This document shows, in pieces, positions 16,032-25,032 of a DNA stretch of 33,102 bases; position 1 is the stretch's first letter; the number at the start of each line of letters is the position of its first letter. This DNA comes from Alphaproteobacteria bacterium. Lineage in GTDB: Bacteria > Pseudomonadota > Alphaproteobacteria > Caulobacterales > Aquidulcibacteraceae. Below the pieces are notes generated by a model that saw nothing but the letters and a program-made list of their open reading frames with translations, searched no databases and had not been told where the DNA came from. The DNA lies in NCBI GenBank assembly GCA_018971945.1, contig JAGWZH010000025.1:1-33102 (forward strand), in the 5' to 3' direction. Both the position numbers and the translations under genes were made by a program.

Positions 16032-17324
16032 TCAGCGACGCGTTTGGAGCTGAGCGTCGATCCGCCAGATCGGCGAGGCCATCGCCAGGACAAGGGCTGC
16101 AGCGATGATCCCCAATCCTGGGATCAGCGCGGCGGTCTGAGGTCCCCAAAGGTCCGCCGCAAGGCCCGTGATGGCCGACCCGATTGGCGCCCCGCCAAAA
16201 AAACCGAGGGAATAGATCGCGAGGACGCGGCCAAGAAAGGTCGGGCTCGCCGCGCTTTGTGTGATGGTCCGGCTCATGGAGATGGCGACGCCGGAGGCGA
16301 GGCCCCAGACCCCGACGATGACGCCGAAGATCCAAAAGGGTTTGTTCGCGGCGAACGAGACCAGCGCCATGCCGCCGATCATGTGGGAAACGATCAAAGC
16401 CATGCCTGGCCGCCCCACGGGAGGCAGCCGCGACAGGAGCGCCGCAGAGACGAAAGAGGCGCACCAGAAGATGGCGAAGAGAACCGCCAAGAGTTCTGAC
16501 TGCTGTGCGGGAGTGCCCCCATAGGCGTCCCGGATGATGATGGGAAAAAGCACCTGGAACGATCCGATGACGAAGACCCCGACATAGGCAGCCGACCAGA
16601 GCATGGGCCCCATCACCGGGCTTTTGAGGGCGTAGGCGAAGCCGTCCTGGATGTCGCGAAGGGCTGAAGCCAGCGAAGTCCCCTGGGCGGGCGGGGAAGG
16701 GGCTCTGAGGCGCAGCGCCACCCCGGCGGCCAGCAGGACGCTCACGCCCAAGAGCACGAAATAGGGGGCTGGCGCCGCTCCCGCGTTCTGCGCGGCCAGA
16801 ATGCCCAGGATCTGGGCGCCGATTTGCACGGCCGTGACCGCCGCAGCTGCGCTCCCAATCGTGATGGTTTTGCCCCGGGCCGCGTCCCGAGCGACGACGC
16901 CGTTCAAAGCGGCGTCCCTCACCGGCAGCATGAACGCCGCCGCCGTGCCCATGCACAAGGCGTAAACAATGACCAGCGGATAGGATGCGATCCCGGCGGC
17001 CAGGGCCGCCGCCAGTCCAAAAGCGGGCAGGGCGAAACAGACCTGCAGCGCCGCGAGGGCGGGCCCTGCCCGCACCCTGTCGGCCAACACGCCGCCCCAG
17101 ATCAAGAACACCGCCATCGGCGCCGAGATCGCCATTTGCGCCCAGCCTACTTCCAGCGGGCTCGCCTTGAGGATGAAGGTTACGAGGGACGGATAGAGCG
17201 CGAACTGAAGCCCGAAGGCGAAAAAATAAAGCCCCACCAGCCACAGATAGAGCGGCATTTCCGGCGGTCCGGCTGGGGCGGAACCAACCTCCGGCGCTTG
17301 GGGGGTGGCGGGCGGGGTCATCAT
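16032..17324 (-). CDS. Major facilitator superfamily transporter (EntS-like exporter group)
   Basis: About 430 residues with ten to twelve hydrophobic helices, beginning with YLWLVGLYFFAFGLQFALYPS. It includes the MFS loop 2-3 pattern (FLIWGGVLADRVRAGPALA) and a second-half repeat (LLSRLPPVGRPGMALIV). Overall it resembles the MFS_3/EntS-type exporters of siderophores and drugs. The paired ATGs at 17324/17321 are preferred. A TTG at 17363 would add 13 residues. Substrate unknown. It is transcribed divergently from the DUF2336 gene across an 85-bp gap that must hold both promoters. Confidence 0.85.
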   Translation of the reverse strand: MMTPPATPQAPEVGSAPAGPPEMPLYLWLVGLYFFAFGLQFALYPSLVTFILKASPLEVGWAQMAISAPMAVFLIWGGVLADRVRAGPALAALQVCFALPAFGLAAALAAGIASYPLVIVYALCMGTAAAFMLPVRDAALNGVVARDAARGKTITIGSAAAAVTAVQIGAQILGILAAQNAGAAPAPYFVLLGVSVLLAAGVALRLRAPSPPAQGTSLASALRDIQDGFAYALKSPVMGPMLWSAAYVGVFVIGSFQVLFPIIIRDAYGGTPAQQSELLAVLFAIFWCASFVSAALLSRLPPVGRPGMALIVSHMIGGMALVSFAANKPFWIFGVIVGVWGLASGVAISMSRTITQSAASPTFLGRVLAIYSLGFFGGAPIGSAITGLAADLWGPQTAALIPGLGIIAAALVLAMASPIWRIDAQLQTRR

Positions 17325-17409
17325 CCGCCCATAGCGCGGTTTGGGTGGGGAGGCCAAGGACAAGGCGGCGTTGACCTTGGCTTAACCCTATTTCCGGTAA
17401 GCCGGCCTC

Positions 17410-18660
17410 ATGAAGTCGTCTCGCGACGCGAATCTCCCGCCTCTTGGCGCCGCTGGGATCAGCGCGGCCCCTCTTGGCGTGAGATCTGAACAGCCAGCGC
17501 AGCCCTCGGCGCGGACGATCCTGACTGCGCGGCTCTGCGAGATCGTGACTTGGCCTGGCACGCGCATCACCCCGGCTGATCGCCAACTGGCCGCCGAAGT
17601 GCTGATGGCGCTTTTGCGCGCCGCGCCTGCTGCTGAGCGCCATCGTTTGGCCGAGCGGTTGGTCATGGTCGTGGATCCGCCCCGTGCTTTGCTGCGCTAC
17701 CTTGCTGTCGACGAAATCGGCGTATCCCAGCGTTTGTTGGAAGAAGGGATAGGTTTCGACGACAGCGATCTGATGGCCGTCATTCGAGGCGGATACACGC
17801 CCCATCGCTTGGCGATCGCGGGCCGCAAGGGGCTCTCCGAACTTCTGGCGGACGAATTGATCAGGCTCGGCGAACCAGGCGTTATCCTGAAAGTTCTGTC
17901 CAACCCGCGCGCGCGGATCTCTCAAACCGGGCTTGATCTTGCGGTGAACGCTTCCCAGAGCGACCCTGCTTTGCCGGTCGCCCTGCTGCAGCGCCCGGAG
18001 CTCAAGCCCAACCAGGCCCTGATGATGTTTTGGTGGGCCGCGCCCATCGAACGACAAGTGATTTTGCGACGCTACACCGCCGAACGCCGAACGCTGGCGG
18101 AAGGCGTGACAGAGGCTTTCCGCGTCGCCGCCGCCGAGAGCTGGCAGGACCCGGAGGTGCGCAAGGCGCTGCAGGTTATCGAACGCCGCGGCCGCAACCG
18201 CGCCGCTGCCCCGAAAAGTCCATTCGACAATATCGAACACGCCATCGCCGTCGCCGCCGCCCAGGGCATGAGCAAGTTCATCGCCGCCGAGATCGGCTAT
18301 CTTGCGGGGGTGAAACCCGTCACCATCACCCGGGTGCTGACGGATCATTCCGGCGAGGCGATCGGGGTCTTCGCCAAGGCCGTTGGGCTCAAGCGAGTCG
18401 ATCTCGACGCGCTTTGGACCGCGCTGCGGCGGCCGAAGGGCGATCATGGGTCTGAGACCCCTTACGCGCAGATGCGCTATGCGTTTGAGATTTTGTCGAC
18501 CACAAAGGCGCAGACTGCGCTCCGATATTGGAACTGGAGCTTCTCTGCCGACGCGCAGGATCTGAGCGATGGCCCTGACGACGGGGCCGAGGATACGCTG
18601 TTGCTCCAGCCTGCCAGACGCAATGCTTTGCTCTTGTCTCGTCTTTTCAGCGCCGATTGA
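17410..18660 (+). CDS. DUF2336-family protein
   Basis: A 416-residue soluble helical protein. The central part reads as stacked short helices with RLAIAGRKGLSELLADELI and VILKVLSNPRARIS, which match the HEAT-like repeats of DUF2336 proteins found widely in alphaproteobacteria. A second helical block follows (IAAEIGYLAGVKPVTITRVL, then EAIGVFAKAVGLKRVDL). No signal peptide, TM segment or catalytic motif is visible. The role is unknown: HEAT-like folds usually bind proteins, so a scaffold or regulatory role is possible. It shares an 85-bp divergent promoter region with the MFS gene. Family call is fairly sure; function is not. Confidence 0.75.
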   Translation: MKSSRDANLPPLGAAGISAAPLGVRSEQPAQPSARTILTARLCEIVTWPGTRITPADRQLAAEVLMALLRAAPAAERHRLAERLVMVVDPPRALLRYLAVDEIGVSQRLLEEGIGFDDSDLMAVIRGGYTPHRLAIAGRKGLSELLADELIRLGEPGVILKVLSNPRARISQTGLDLAVNASQSDPALPVALLQRPELKPNQALMMFWWAAPIERQVILRRYTAERRTLAEGVTEAFRVAAAESWQDPEVRKALQVIERRGRNRAAAPKSPFDNIEHAIAVAAAQGMSKFIAAEIGYLAGVKPVTITRVLTDHSGEAIGVFAKAVGLKRVDLDALWTALRRPKGDHGSETPYAQMRYAFEILSTTKAQTALRYWNWSFSADAQDLSDGPDDGAEDTLLLQPARRNALLLSRLFSAD

Positions 18661-18879
18661 GGCGCTGCCCGGCCGCGTGCTAAAAAGAAGCCTCCAGCAA
18701 TCATTCTGGTCAGAGAGGGAGGCCTGGAAACGAATATCTGGCTTTTGAGGCTGGGCCAGTCCGGGATTGTCCAGGGACCCTCTTGAACAGGAATGGCGGG
18801 ATTGGCTGGCCCCAATCATTGACGAAAGTCGGGTGGGGGACATCGTGGTGGTCCCATCGATCGAGGGAGGAGCGTCGGC

Positions 18880-20334
18880 ATGGGCGAACGGCCGGGCGTC
18901 GCAATCATCGGGGCGGGCTTCAGCGGCGTGGGCATGGCCATCCGGCTCAAGCAGGCTGGGTACAAGAATGTGACGGTTTTCGACAAGGCGCCGAAGGTTG
19001 GGGGCGCCTGGTATTGGAACACCTATCCCGGATGCGCCTGCGACGTGCCGGCGCATCTTTATTCCTATTCATTCGCCCCTTGGGGGGAATGGAGCCATGT
19101 CTATCCCGGCGCCGCTGAGATTCAGGCCTATATCGAGCGGGTGGTCGATGCGTTCGGCGTCCGTCCCTGGCTCCGGCTTGGCGTGGAAGTTCATGCCGCC
19201 CGTTGGGATGAAGCGGCCCGGCTCTGGCGTCTTGTGTTGGCGGATGGGAGCATCCACGAGGCGCAGATTCTGATCGCTGGGCTTGGTCAACTCGATATCC
19301 CGAAATACCCAGACATTGAGGGTCGCGAGACGTTCTCAGGCGCGGCCTTTCATTCCGCCCGTTGGGACTGGACCGTACCGCTCGAGGGCAAGCGCGTGGC
19401 CGTGATCGGCGCTGCGGCGAGCGCTGTCCAACTGATCCCTGAGATCGCGCCCAAAGTCGCCCATCTTGATGTCTACCAACGCACGCCGAATTATATCGTG
19501 CCTCGCAATGACCGCGCTTTTGCAGCCTGGGAGAAGCGCTATTACGCGTCCAATGCGTGGGCTCTTCAGATGAGCCGCCAGGCGATTTATTGGCGCTCCG
19601 ACACGCTTTTTTGGGGCGTGTTCAAGGGCAGTGGGTGGCGGGTTAGGCTCTTTGAGGACGCCGCGCGAAAGCACCTTGAAGACCAGGTGAAAGATCCCGT
19701 CCTGAGGGAAAAACTGACCCCCTCCTACGCCATCGGCTGCAAGCGCGTTTTGATCACGGACGCCTATTATCCTGCCCTCCAGCGCGACAATGTCGCCCTG
19801 GTCGCTGATCCCATCGCGCGGATCGATCCGGACGGCGTGCGCACGACCGATCAGCGCCTGCGTCCGGCGGATGTGATCGTCTACGCCACGGGTTTCGACG
19901 CGAGCCGTTTTCATTGGCGAGTGGAGATTGAAGGATCGGCGGGGCGGCTCAATGACGTCTGGCGAGGGGGGGCTGAGGCCTATTTGGGCTTGGCGACAAA
20001 GGGCTTTCCCAATTTTTTCATGTTGTACGGCCCCAACACCAATCTTGGGCACACCTCGATCCTGGTTATGGTGGAAGAGCAGATCAGCTATATTCTGAGG
20101 CTTCTGGCGATGATGGATGCCCGCGGCGCCTCGGTGGCCGAGGTCAGTCCCAACGCGCAGGCTCGTTACAATGCGGTGTTGCAGGCGGATCTGAAGGCAA
20201 GCCCTTGGGCCTCTGATTGCGGCAGCTGGTATAAGACCGAGGAGGGCAAGATCGCCAATAACTGGCCCCATTCGACCCAAGACTATGCGCGCGTGATGAG
20301 GCGGATCGAACCCGCGTCCTGGGCGCTGCAATGA
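18880..20334 (+). CDS. Baeyer-Villiger-type flavin monooxygenase
   Basis: Encodes 484 residues from the ATG at 18880, with GGGAGGAG upstream. The FAD Rossmann motif is at 11-16 (GAGFSG), followed by the family segments VGGAWYWNTYPGCACD and LYSYSF. The BVMO fingerprint FxGxxxHxxxWD is intact at 152-163 (FSGAAFHSARWD). The NADPH Rossmann motif reads GAAASA, with alanine at the second glycine, and YATGFD follows near the end. Such enzymes insert oxygen next to a ketone to give an ester or lactone using NADPH and O2, and help degrade cyclic ketones, steroids or terpenoids. The substrate cannot be read from sequence. No lactonase is adjacent. It converges on the two-TM gene. Confidence 0.9.
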   Translation: MGERPGVAIIGAGFSGVGMAIRLKQAGYKNVTVFDKAPKVGGAWYWNTYPGCACDVPAHLYSYSFAPWGEWSHVYPGAAEIQAYIERVVDAFGVRPWLRLGVEVHAARWDEAARLWRLVLADGSIHEAQILIAGLGQLDIPKYPDIEGRETFSGAAFHSARWDWTVPLEGKRVAVIGAAASAVQLIPEIAPKVAHLDVYQRTPNYIVPRNDRAFAAWEKRYYASNAWALQMSRQAIYWRSDTLFWGVFKGSGWRVRLFEDAARKHLEDQVKDPVLREKLTPSYAIGCKRVLITDAYYPALQRDNVALVADPIARIDPDGVRTTDQRLRPADVIVYATGFDASRFHWRVEIEGSAGRLNDVWRGGAEAYLGLATKGFPNFFMLYGPNTNLGHTSILVMVEEQISYILRLLAMMDARGASVAEVSPNAQARYNAVLQADLKASPWASDCGSWYKTEEGKIANNWPHSTQDYARVMRRIEPASWALQ

Positions 20335-20352
20335 AAGCCGTCCCCAGTCGTT

Positions 20353-21000
20353 TCAGGGCTTGATCGCCGTGGCCAGCGCCGACGCGATGGCGACTTGATG
20401 ATCGATTTCGGCCCTGAGCAATTCCTTGGCGAGCCTCGCCCGGCGCTTGTGGGTGACGCTGTTCCAAACGCGGAAGACCGCCCAGAACAGCGGATAGGCG
20501 ATCAGTCCCCACAAGAAACCGAACCACAACGAGCCCCCGGGCCCTGCGCCTTCCACGATGGGCGAAAGCCGGTTGGCCGCGAACACGAGTCCGGCAACGC
20601 CGAGGCTTGCGAAGGCGGCCTTCCAGAGAGGTCCAAAAACCGGGTTCGGCGTGGAGACCAGAGCGATCATCGCAGGGCGGTCTTCCCATTGTCCGGTGGA
20701 TTGATTGATGACCGCCACGATGCGGAGGTCTTTTTTTCGGTTCTGTTTGGCGCGGATGATCGTGACCCGGTGCTGGTCGTGCACCCCAACGGTGCAGTTG
20801 CGGATCACGAACTCCTTGTCCTTGCCGGTGGCCACATCCCGCAAAACCAGGCGCATCGCATTCACCCCGCGGCTGGGGGGCGGCGCTTTGCCGCGTCCGC
20901 CGCGGTGTCCGCCGGCGGAGGCGGGAGGAGGCGGTTCGTTGAACAGCTCCACCCTGGCGGCCACGCCGGTCACGATATCGAGATGCACCGGTTTCGCCAT
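20353..21000 (-). CDS. Two-TM membrane protein of unknown function
   Basis: A 215-residue protein starting MAKPVHLDIVTGVAARVELF. It has a proline/glycine-rich linker (residues about 22-45), a soluble beta-rich segment with LVLRDVATGKDKEFVIRNC and VTIIRAKQNRKKDLRIVAV (about 48-118), two hydrophobic helices (about 123-142 and 157-177) and a basic helical tail. A purine-rich site upstream supports the start. The soluble domain precedes the membrane hairpin, so the protein is probably an inner-membrane anchor with a cytoplasmic sensor or binding part. I do not recognise the family. It is divergent from rsmE, 119 bp apart. Confidence 0.7.
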   Translation of the reverse strand: MAKPVHLDIVTGVAARVELFNEPPPPASAGGHRGGRGKAPPPSRGVNAMRLVLRDVATGKDKEFVIRNCTVGVHDQHRVTIIRAKQNRKKDLRIVAVINQSTGQWEDRPAMIALVSTPNPVFGPLWKAAFASLGVAGLVFAANRLSPIVEGAGPGGSLWFGFLWGLIAYPLFWAVFRVWNSVTHKRRARLAKELLRAEIDHQVAIASALATAIKP

Positions 21001-21119
21001 CGCCGTCCAATCCCCTCCCCGTTCATGTCGCGGGCCGGTCGTCCAAGAGGAGGGCGCCGCAAGTCGCCGCCGTCAAGCTGTGTTGCGGGGGGACGGCGTT
21101 CGCGGCAAGGTTTTGGCGC

Positions 21120-21851
21120 ATGAGGTCGCCGCGTCTTTACCTGCCTGAACCGCTCGCCGAGGGCGCCGTCCTTCGTCTTGCTGATAAGACCGCGCACTAT
21201 CTTGTCCATGTGCTGCGATTGGGGCCGGGGTCGCAGGTGCGCCTCTTCAACGGCGAGGATGGAGAGTTCGCCGCAACGATTGAGGAGCGCAGCAGGGATG
21301 GACTGACCGTGCGTGTGGGGTCGCAGGTCCGGGGTCCGAGGCCCGAGGCGGACCTGACCTTGGTGTTTGCTCCTTTGAAGCGCGGACCGACCGATTGGGT
21401 GATCGAAAAGGCGACCGAGCTCGGCGTGACGGCGATCCAGCCTGTCTTGACCGCCTACACGGTGGCCGAAACCGTGCGGCTGGAGCGTTGGGAGGCGATC
21501 GCCCGTGAAGCGGCCGAACAATGCGAGCGCCTGACGGCGCCGCAGATTCTGGAGCCTGCGCCTTTGGCGCGGCTTCTGGGCGACTGGCCTGAGCGCCGCC
21601 GTCTGCTTGTGGGGGAGGCGCGGGCGAGCGGGCTTGTCACAGTCGCTCAGGCCCTTGCTGACGATCCAGCCGCCTCCGCCCTTTTGATCGGGCCGGAGGG
21701 CGGGTTTGACGCCCGCGAGCTTGGCGCGCTCTGCGCTCATCCCGCGGCCCGGGGCGTCACCTTTGGTCGAAGGATCTTGCGGGCGGAAACGGCGGCTGTC
21801 GCCGGCCTTGCGTTGGTGCAAGCGGCGTGGGGGGATCGGCGCGCGGGATAA
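21120..21851 (+). CDS. rsmE: 16S rRNA (uracil(1498)-N3)-methyltransferase RsmE
   Basis: Encodes 243 residues of the SPOUT class, which form a trefoil-knot SAM site and methylate N3 of U1498 in 16S rRNA. An N-terminal PUA-like domain is seen (RLYLPEPL, HYLVHVLRLGPGSQVRLFNG). The core has KATELGVTAIQPVLTAYT, the SAM-loop motif LLIGPEGGF beginning at residue 188, and the closing RRILRAETAAVAGLALVQA. Length is normal. The glutamate-cysteine ligase gene starts 71 bases downstream on the same strand, so the pair may be co-transcribed, an order seen in other alphaproteobacteria. Confidence 0.95.
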   Translation: MRSPRLYLPEPLAEGAVLRLADKTAHYLVHVLRLGPGSQVRLFNGEDGEFAATIEERSRDGLTVRVGSQVRGPRPEADLTLVFAPLKRGPTDWVIEKATELGVTAIQPVLTAYTVAETVRLERWEAIAREAAEQCERLTAPQILEPAPLARLLGDWPERRRLLVGEARASGLVTVAQALADDPAASALLIGPEGGFDARELGALCAHPAARGVTFGRRILRAETAAVAGLALVQAAWGDRRAG

Positions 21852-21922
21852 CCCTTGCGTCAGGGCGGGAAAGCCGCCACATCGCGGCCTGGGAATTGGG
21901 CTTTTCAAGTGAGGCGACAGCG

Positions 21923-23290
21923 ATGCCATCCACCGTCGAGTCTGCGCCGATCGAGAGCAAAGCCGATTTGGTCGCCCATATCGCCAGAGGCGAAAAACCG
22001 GATCCGAAGGCTTGGCGGATTGGCACTGAACATGAAAAATTCGGCTTCCGGCTCGCTGACCGCAGTCCGGTGCCCTATGACGGCGCCTCCGGCATCCGCG
22101 CGCTTTTGGAGGGCATTCAGGCCAAGACCGGCTGGGCTCCGATCATGGAAGGGCCCCATATCATCGGGCTCAAGGACGACGCTGGCGCGTCCATCAGCCT
22201 GGAGCCTGGAGGCCAGTTCGAGCTCTCCGGCGCGCCTCTTGAACATCTTCATCAGACTTGCCGCGAGGTTGGTCAGCATTTGAACGTCGTCCGCGAAGTC
22301 GCAACCGCGCTGGGCATCGGCTTTCTCGGTCTTGGCTTTTCCCCGCAATGGAGCCTTGAAGAGACCCCGATCATGCCGAAAGGCCGTTATCGGATCATGC
22401 GGGCCTATATGGCCAAGGTCGGCCGTCTTGGGCGGGAGATGATGTTTCGCAGTTGCACGGTGCAGACAAATCTCGATTTCCGCTCCGAGAGCGACATGGT
22501 CAAGAAGATGCGGGTAGGGCTGGCGTTGCAGCCGATTGCGACGGCTCTGTTCGCCAATTCGCCCTTCGCCGAGGGCCGGCCGAACGGGTTTTTGAGCTAT
22601 CGGGCGCATGTCTGGACCGATACCGACCCTGACCGCACCGGCATGCTGCCGTTCGCCTTCTCCAACGGCTTCGGCTATGAGGCCTATGTCGATTGGGCGC
22701 TCAGCACGCCCATGTATTTTGTCTATCGCGATGGGGTCTATATCGACGCTTCGGGGCAGTCATTTAAAGATTTCCTGGCCGGCAAGCTGCCCGCGCTTCC
22801 TGGCGAGCGGCCCACGATCACGGACTGGGAGAACCATCTTTCGACGCTGTTTCCCGAGGTTCGGCTCAAGACTTATCTGGAAATGCGCGGCGCCGATTCA
22901 GGACCTTGGAGCCGTCTCTGCGCTTTGCCCGCCTTTTGGGCCGGGATCTTCTATTGCGAGGCTGCTCTGGAAGCCGCCTGGCGGCTTGTGGCGCCTTGGA
23001 CGGCAGAAGAGCGGGAGGCCTTGCGCCGATCTGTGCCCTATCTCGGGTTGAAAGCGCCCATTCGGGGTCATTCGGCCCAAGACATCGCCAAACAGGCGGT
23101 CGCCATCGCCCGGCAGGGCCTGAAGAGCCGGGCCAAGCTCAACAGTGCGGGCGATGATGAAACAGGGTTCTTGGCCGAACTCGACGACATTGCCGCCACC
23201 GGCGTCACCCCGGCGGAACGGCTTCTGGAGCGTTACCGGACGGAATGGGGCGGGCGGATCGACCCTGTGTGGGAGGCTGCGGCGTATTGA
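21923..23290 (+). CDS. gshA: Glutamate-cysteine ligase (plant/alphaproteobacterial type)
   Basis: Encodes 455 residues and catalyses the first step of glutathione synthesis: ATP-dependent joining of glutamate's gamma-carboxyl to cysteine. The start at 21923 (MPSTVESAPIESKADLVAHI) is chosen; the 32 extra residues from 21827 overlap the rsmE end. The GCS2-family motif WRIGTEHEKFGF lies at 31-42. Other markers are SLEPGGQFELSGAPLEHLHQ and the FLGLGFSPQW and MPKGRYRIM segments. This form is typical of alphaproteobacteria and plants and unlike enterobacterial GshA. The stop is three bases from the convergent porin gene. Confidence 0.95.
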   Translation: MPSTVESAPIESKADLVAHIARGEKPDPKAWRIGTEHEKFGFRLADRSPVPYDGASGIRALLEGIQAKTGWAPIMEGPHIIGLKDDAGASISLEPGGQFELSGAPLEHLHQTCREVGQHLNVVREVATALGIGFLGLGFSPQWSLEETPIMPKGRYRIMRAYMAKVGRLGREMMFRSCTVQTNLDFRSESDMVKKMRVGLALQPIATALFANSPFAEGRPNGFLSYRAHVWTDTDPDRTGMLPFAFSNGFGYEAYVDWALSTPMYFVYRDGVYIDASGQSFKDFLAGKLPALPGERPTITDWENHLSTLFPEVRLKTYLEMRGADSGPWSRLCALPAFWAGIFYCEAALEAAWRLVAPWTAEEREALRRSVPYLGLKAPIRGHSAQDIAKQAVAIARQGLKSRAKLNSAGDDETGFLAELDDIAATGVTPAERLLERYRTEWGGRIDPVWEAAAY

Positions 23291-23293
23291 GGG

Positions 23294-24814
23294 TCAAAAC
23301 GCGACTTGCAGCCCCGTGAGAACCACATTGGTTTGCACACCCTGATCAGACCATGTTGAGCCGTCCGCAAAATTGCCCCCGCTGACGAAATTCAACGGCG
23401 CGAAGCCGTTCACATGAACATATTCGCCAAACAGGTTCACGTTCTCCGCGACATATCGAGAGTAGCCGGCCACAAACTGGTGTTGCCGCTCCCAAGGGCT
23501 GCCTTCGGGACCTGAGATGAAGGTGGAAAACTCCGCGGACAGGAACTGGGATCTTCCGAAGGATTGCGGGTCGAAGCCATAGCGCGCTCCCAGGGTCCAG
23601 CTGGTCACGTCGCTGGCGGCAAACTGTGAAAGCGGATTGGGATTGATCGTCCACACGCGTTGCGGTGGCGTCGTGGCCGCCGGATTGCGGAGATCGGCGG
23701 CTGGGACCTGCGTCCCGGGCCACACATCAGTCGTTTGATTGTATTCAGCGATATACTCAAACCCGCCGAACCGCCCCTCGGTGTAAAGGGCGAAAGCCGG
23801 CACCACGTCATTGCATGGAAAGAAGTGAAACACCGGGTACCCTTGGCAATAGGCCGAGCCGTGCAGATAGCTGCCCCCGACGGCCACATACCCGTCAGCG
23901 CCGATGGGCTGCCGGTAGTTCACGTCCAACGAAAAATTATTGATCCGGGAGGGCACGCCGCTGTCTTCCACAGGGGCGTTGGCGCCTCGGAACTGCGCGC
24001 CCCCTTGGATCGCCATGACCCGGGCAGACCAGCGGTCGCCAGCGTAGCCAATTTGCGCTCCGTAGGCGAGGGGAGCGAAGGCATGCCACGTCGTTGAGTT
24101 CGTGAACGGGCTCACCGTGTCGCCAAGGCCGAAAGGCGCATCAAGCTTGCCGACCAATGCGTAAACTGGGGAGCGATCGAGATCGCCGAGCATGAGCCAG
24201 GCCCGGCGTACCGACACCGTATTGCGCTCAAGCGAGGTGATCGTGCCGGTCCCAAAGCTTTGGCTGGGAGCGTAAAGCATTTCGGCGTAAAGGGTAACGC
24301 CATCCATCGGCTGGGCCGTGATGGCCAGCTGCGCAGAGTGAACAACCGCTTCTGAGACGCTGGTCCCAAGCTGATTGGCGCTGGTGGGATTGCGCATGAG
24401 GTAACCGAACTTGTTGTCGGTGTCGCTCCACTGCGCGTTGACGACAGCGGTCACAGCGCCCGAAACGGTGACCATGGCGTCCAAATCGCCATTTTGACGA
24501 CCACGAAGCTGAAGCAACGCGCGATTTTGCGTGTTTTCCGCGTGATCAAGGATTTGGAAGCCATAGCCCGGGCTTACGCCGATCGCGGGGCGCGCCGACG
24601 GTCCAGAGACGGCCTGTTCGGAGGGTGACGCTCTCGCGGGCGCATGGGGTCGCTGGATTTGGTCATAAGCGTCAAGGCGCGCCCTGAGCTCCTGGTTTTG
24701 CCGCTCAAGCAGAGCGACACGCTCTTCGAGGGTTTCCGCGCTCTGGGCCAAAGCAGGCGAGGCAAGGCACGTCGCGGCTAGAAAAGCGGCAACCGACGGG
24801 GTGACGTTACGCAT
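23294..24814 (-). CDS. Outer-membrane beta-barrel porin with N-terminal coiled coil
   Basis: About 506 residues from the ATG at 24814. The N-terminus has a signal peptide (MRNVTPSVAAFLAATCLASP, cleavage after ALA), then a short leucine-zipper coiled coil (ETLEERVALLERQNQELRARL) that probably trimerises, then a proline-rich linker. The rest alternates amphipathic strands with aromatic edges (AWLMLGDLDRSPVYALVGKL, FAAGYSRYV-like stretches) and ends in LQVAF, with the terminal phenylalanine typical of barrels inserted by BamA. It resembles coiled-coil-bearing porins such as the siderophore-porin LbtU group, but the substrate is unknown. An in-frame extension to 24874 is unlikely. It is divergent from the peptide transporter. 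Confidence 0.82.
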   Translation of the reverse strand: MRNVTPSVAAFLAATCLASPALAQSAETLEERVALLERQNQELRARLDAYDQIQRPHAPARASPSEQAVSGPSARPAIGVSPGYGFQILDHAENTQNRALLQLRGRQNGDLDAMVTVSGAVTAVVNAQWSDTDNKFGYLMRNPTSANQLGTSVSEAVVHSAQLAITAQPMDGVTLYAEMLYAPSQSFGTGTITSLERNTVSVRRAWLMLGDLDRSPVYALVGKLDAPFGLGDTVSPFTNSTTWHAFAPLAYGAQIGYAGDRWSARVMAIQGGAQFRGANAPVEDSGVPSRINNFSLDVNYRQPIGADGYVAVGGSYLHGSAYCQGYPVFHFFPCNDVVPAFALYTEGRFGGFEYIAEYNQTTDVWPGTQVPAADLRNPAATTPPQRVWTINPNPLSQFAASDVTSWTLGARYGFDPQSFGRSQFLSAEFSTFISGPEGSPWERQHQFVAGYSRYVAENVNLFGEYVHVNGFAPLNFVSGGNFADGSTWSDQGVQTNVVLTGLQVAF

Positions 24815-24881
24815 GGACGATCTCGATGGCCATTCAAGCAAAGCTCTCAATGGCGCAAGGTTTTGAACTTCCAATGGTAAA

Positions 24882-24909
24882 TATCGTGTGCCTGATCTGG
24901 CCCGATATC
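24882..24909. promoter_or_regulatory. Dyad ATATCG-N16-CGATAT in the porin/transporter divergent region
   Basis: Perfect 6-bp inverted arms sit in the 218-bp gap between the divergent porin (24814) and peptide-transporter (25033) starts. It could be a shared operator or only part of a hairpin. No matching regulator gene is nearby. Confidence 0.25.
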
Positions 24910-25032
24910 AGCCTGCGAGCGAACGCAGGGCTCAATGGATCGCTGTCCCCCGCCCTTGATGCCCCCACGCCCTCTGTGCTTGCTTGGCCGACATACGGAT
25001 AGCTAACGATCGCCGGGGAGGGCTCGTCAGCC

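Noticed and set aside
15649-19056. 1135-codon open frame on the minus strand
   Set aside because: It runs antisense or out of frame through parts of the crotonase, MFS, DUF2336 and monooxygenase genes, all of which have clear families. Its product is Arg/Pro/Gly-rich, an effect of high GC.
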